Assembly: GCA_002733865.1 (NCBI GenBank)
Contig: NVXM01000028.1
Location: 43,380 to 107,379, forward strand
Length of the DNA: 64,000 nucleotides
Direction: 5' to 3'
Source: Sphingopyxis sp.
GTDB lineage: Bacteria; Pseudomonadota; Alphaproteobacteria; Sphingomonadales; Sphingomonadaceae
This document shows positions 63,354 to 64,000 of the stretch, in pieces (the first letter of the stretch is position 1; every line of letters begins with the position of its first letter). The notes under the pieces were generated by a model that worked only from the letters and a program-made list of their open reading frames with translations, did no database searches and was not told where the DNA came from. The position numbers and the translations under genes are program-made.

Positions 63354-64000
63354 CTATTCGCCGGGGGCTGGCTGCTCATAATCCAAAGTCGGCGTTTCAG
63401 TGGCCGCGGTGGGCTGTTCAACTTCGGGCTGCCCATATTGGACGCGCCAAGCTTCCAGATCGCGCTCATATTCTTCATAAGCAAGGTAGAATTCGGTGAA
63501 CGGCTTCTCCAGCTCAGGCAAGGCTTGCGCGGCAAAGGCGTTGAGATCGTCAGATTTGGTAACGATCGCGCGCTGGCTGATTTGAACGGCCTGATCACAA
63601 AACGGCCGACGCAGTGGCGAGAAGGACCAGTAATTGTAGAGCTGCGTCTGATGAATATCGTGCTGCGTTTTATATCCGGCGCCGACTTCCCGCTGAAACT
63701 TCCGGATAATCGCATTATTGGCGTTGCGCAGTGACGCACTATTGTTGCTGATGAAGGCGTTATAATCGTCGACAAGACGCTCATAAAGCGGCCCGGTGCA
63801 GCTCAGCGCGGCCACATTCAGAGCGGCGCGGACATGCCACAGGGTCTCGAGCGGACCGAGGTCACGGTTGATGGTTTCACGCAGACCGTCCGTCCGCAAC
63901 ATCGGTACGACAGTGAGATTGCTCGCGCCAAATGGCGGTGTCGGCGCGCGCGGCGTATATTGCGGCTGAACGACCGGAGCGGGCGGTGGTGGGGGCGGTG
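63354..64000 (-). CDS. proline-rich hypothetical protein, N-terminus cut by window edge
   Basis: The frame ends at 63354 and runs without a stop to the window edge. The part beyond 63902 is proline-rich (PPAPVVQPQYTPRAPTPP), followed by helical sequence (RETINRDLGPLETLWHVRAA, LYERLVDDYNAFISNNSAS, KFQREVGAGYKTQHDIHQTQ) and an acidic C-terminus (YEQPAPGE). No family recognised; likely an exported or periplasm-spanning protein. The in-frame ATG at 63902 is internal. Confidence 0.65.
   Translation of the reverse strand, partial: PPPPPPAPVVQPQYTPRAPTPPFGASNLTVVPMLRTDGLRETINRDLGPLETLWHVRAALNVAALSCTGPLYERLVDDYNAFISNNSASLRNANNAIIRKFQREVGAGYKTQHDIHQTQLYNYWSFSPLRRPFCDQAVQISQRAIVTKSDDLNAFAAQALPELEKPFTEFYLAYEEYERDLEAWRVQYGQPEVEQPTAATETPTLDYEQPAPGE

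Overview
The window looks like chromosomal DNA of a pigmented, aerobic alphaproteobacterium, most likely a member of the Sphingomonadales (a Sphingopyxis/Sphingorhabdus-like organism; the genus is a guess). Reasons: a crtY-crtI-crtB carotenoid cluster, the alphaproteobacterial DUF1013 (TrcR-type) and DUF1192 proteins, an Flp-type pilin, a bacterial lipoxygenase, a TPP-riboswitch thiC, many catabolic FMO/MBL/OYE/GST genes, and intergenic CCTGAGCTTGTCGAAGG-type repeats. No rRNA, tRNA, CRISPR array or complete insertion sequence was seen.

Layout. 0-5.5 kb: a cut-off alpha/beta hydrolase, two divergent ribosome-modifying enzymes (RluE-like pseudouridine synthase and a YcfD/RoxA-like oxygenase), a cold-shock protein, a small membrane operon with an odd ion-channel filter, and an Amj-type lipid II flippase. 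5.7-10.4 kb: SLC13 permease with RCK_C domains, an Flp pilin with a long serine-rich tail, and Kup. 10.4-24.6 kb: isocitrate lyase, an S41 peptidase, then many small housekeeping or accessory genes (globin+cupin pair, GNAT, amidohydrolase, HigBA, GFA, CsbD), interspersed with REP-like repeats and a perfect DNA three-way-junction motif, and ending in two genes broken by in-frame TAG codons. 24.6-27.0 kb: an AT-richer three-gene cassette (TIGR04255-like protein plus two unknowns) joined by two identical 11-nt overlaps; it abuts a 170-bp duplicate of the thiC 3' end that truncates a membrane-protein gene. This is the most foreign-looking part of the window and the best candidate for an undescribed system.

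27.3-36.7 kb: thiC with its riboswitch, a natural fusion of a Baeyer-Villiger-type monooxygenase with an HSL-type esterase preceded by a perfect palindrome, a PPOX-family protein, a decayed lysR gene, an MipA-like porin and an HD-GYP phosphodiesterase. 36.8-44.4 kb: the carotenoid locus (crtYIB, a divergent sterol-desaturase-family hydroxylase, DUF2141), a CysQ-like phosphatase and PmbA. 44.6-53.6 kb: OYE-family reductase, a full-length lipoxygenase with all visible iron ligands, a diguanylate cyclase, a fatty-acyl-CoA ligase, an MFS transporter and an MBL-fold hydrolase. 53.6-64 kb: TrcR-like regulator, a glycosyltransferase/LpxH-like pair, NUDIX, quinone oxidoreductase, DUF1192, ClpA, EthD, and a VOC / WYL-regulator / GST operon with a perfect CTGACAG inverted repeat upstream, ending in a cut-off proline-rich gene.

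How the genes work together: oxidised lipids and ketones recur (BVMO-esterase fusion, lipoxygenase, OYE reductase, acyl-CoA ligase, isocitrate lyase, GST), consistent with growth on hydrophobic substrates, though no complete pathway is encoded here. Start codons were chosen from ribosome-binding sites and family expectations; no database search was possible, so all family assignments are from recognised motifs and recalled family sequences.
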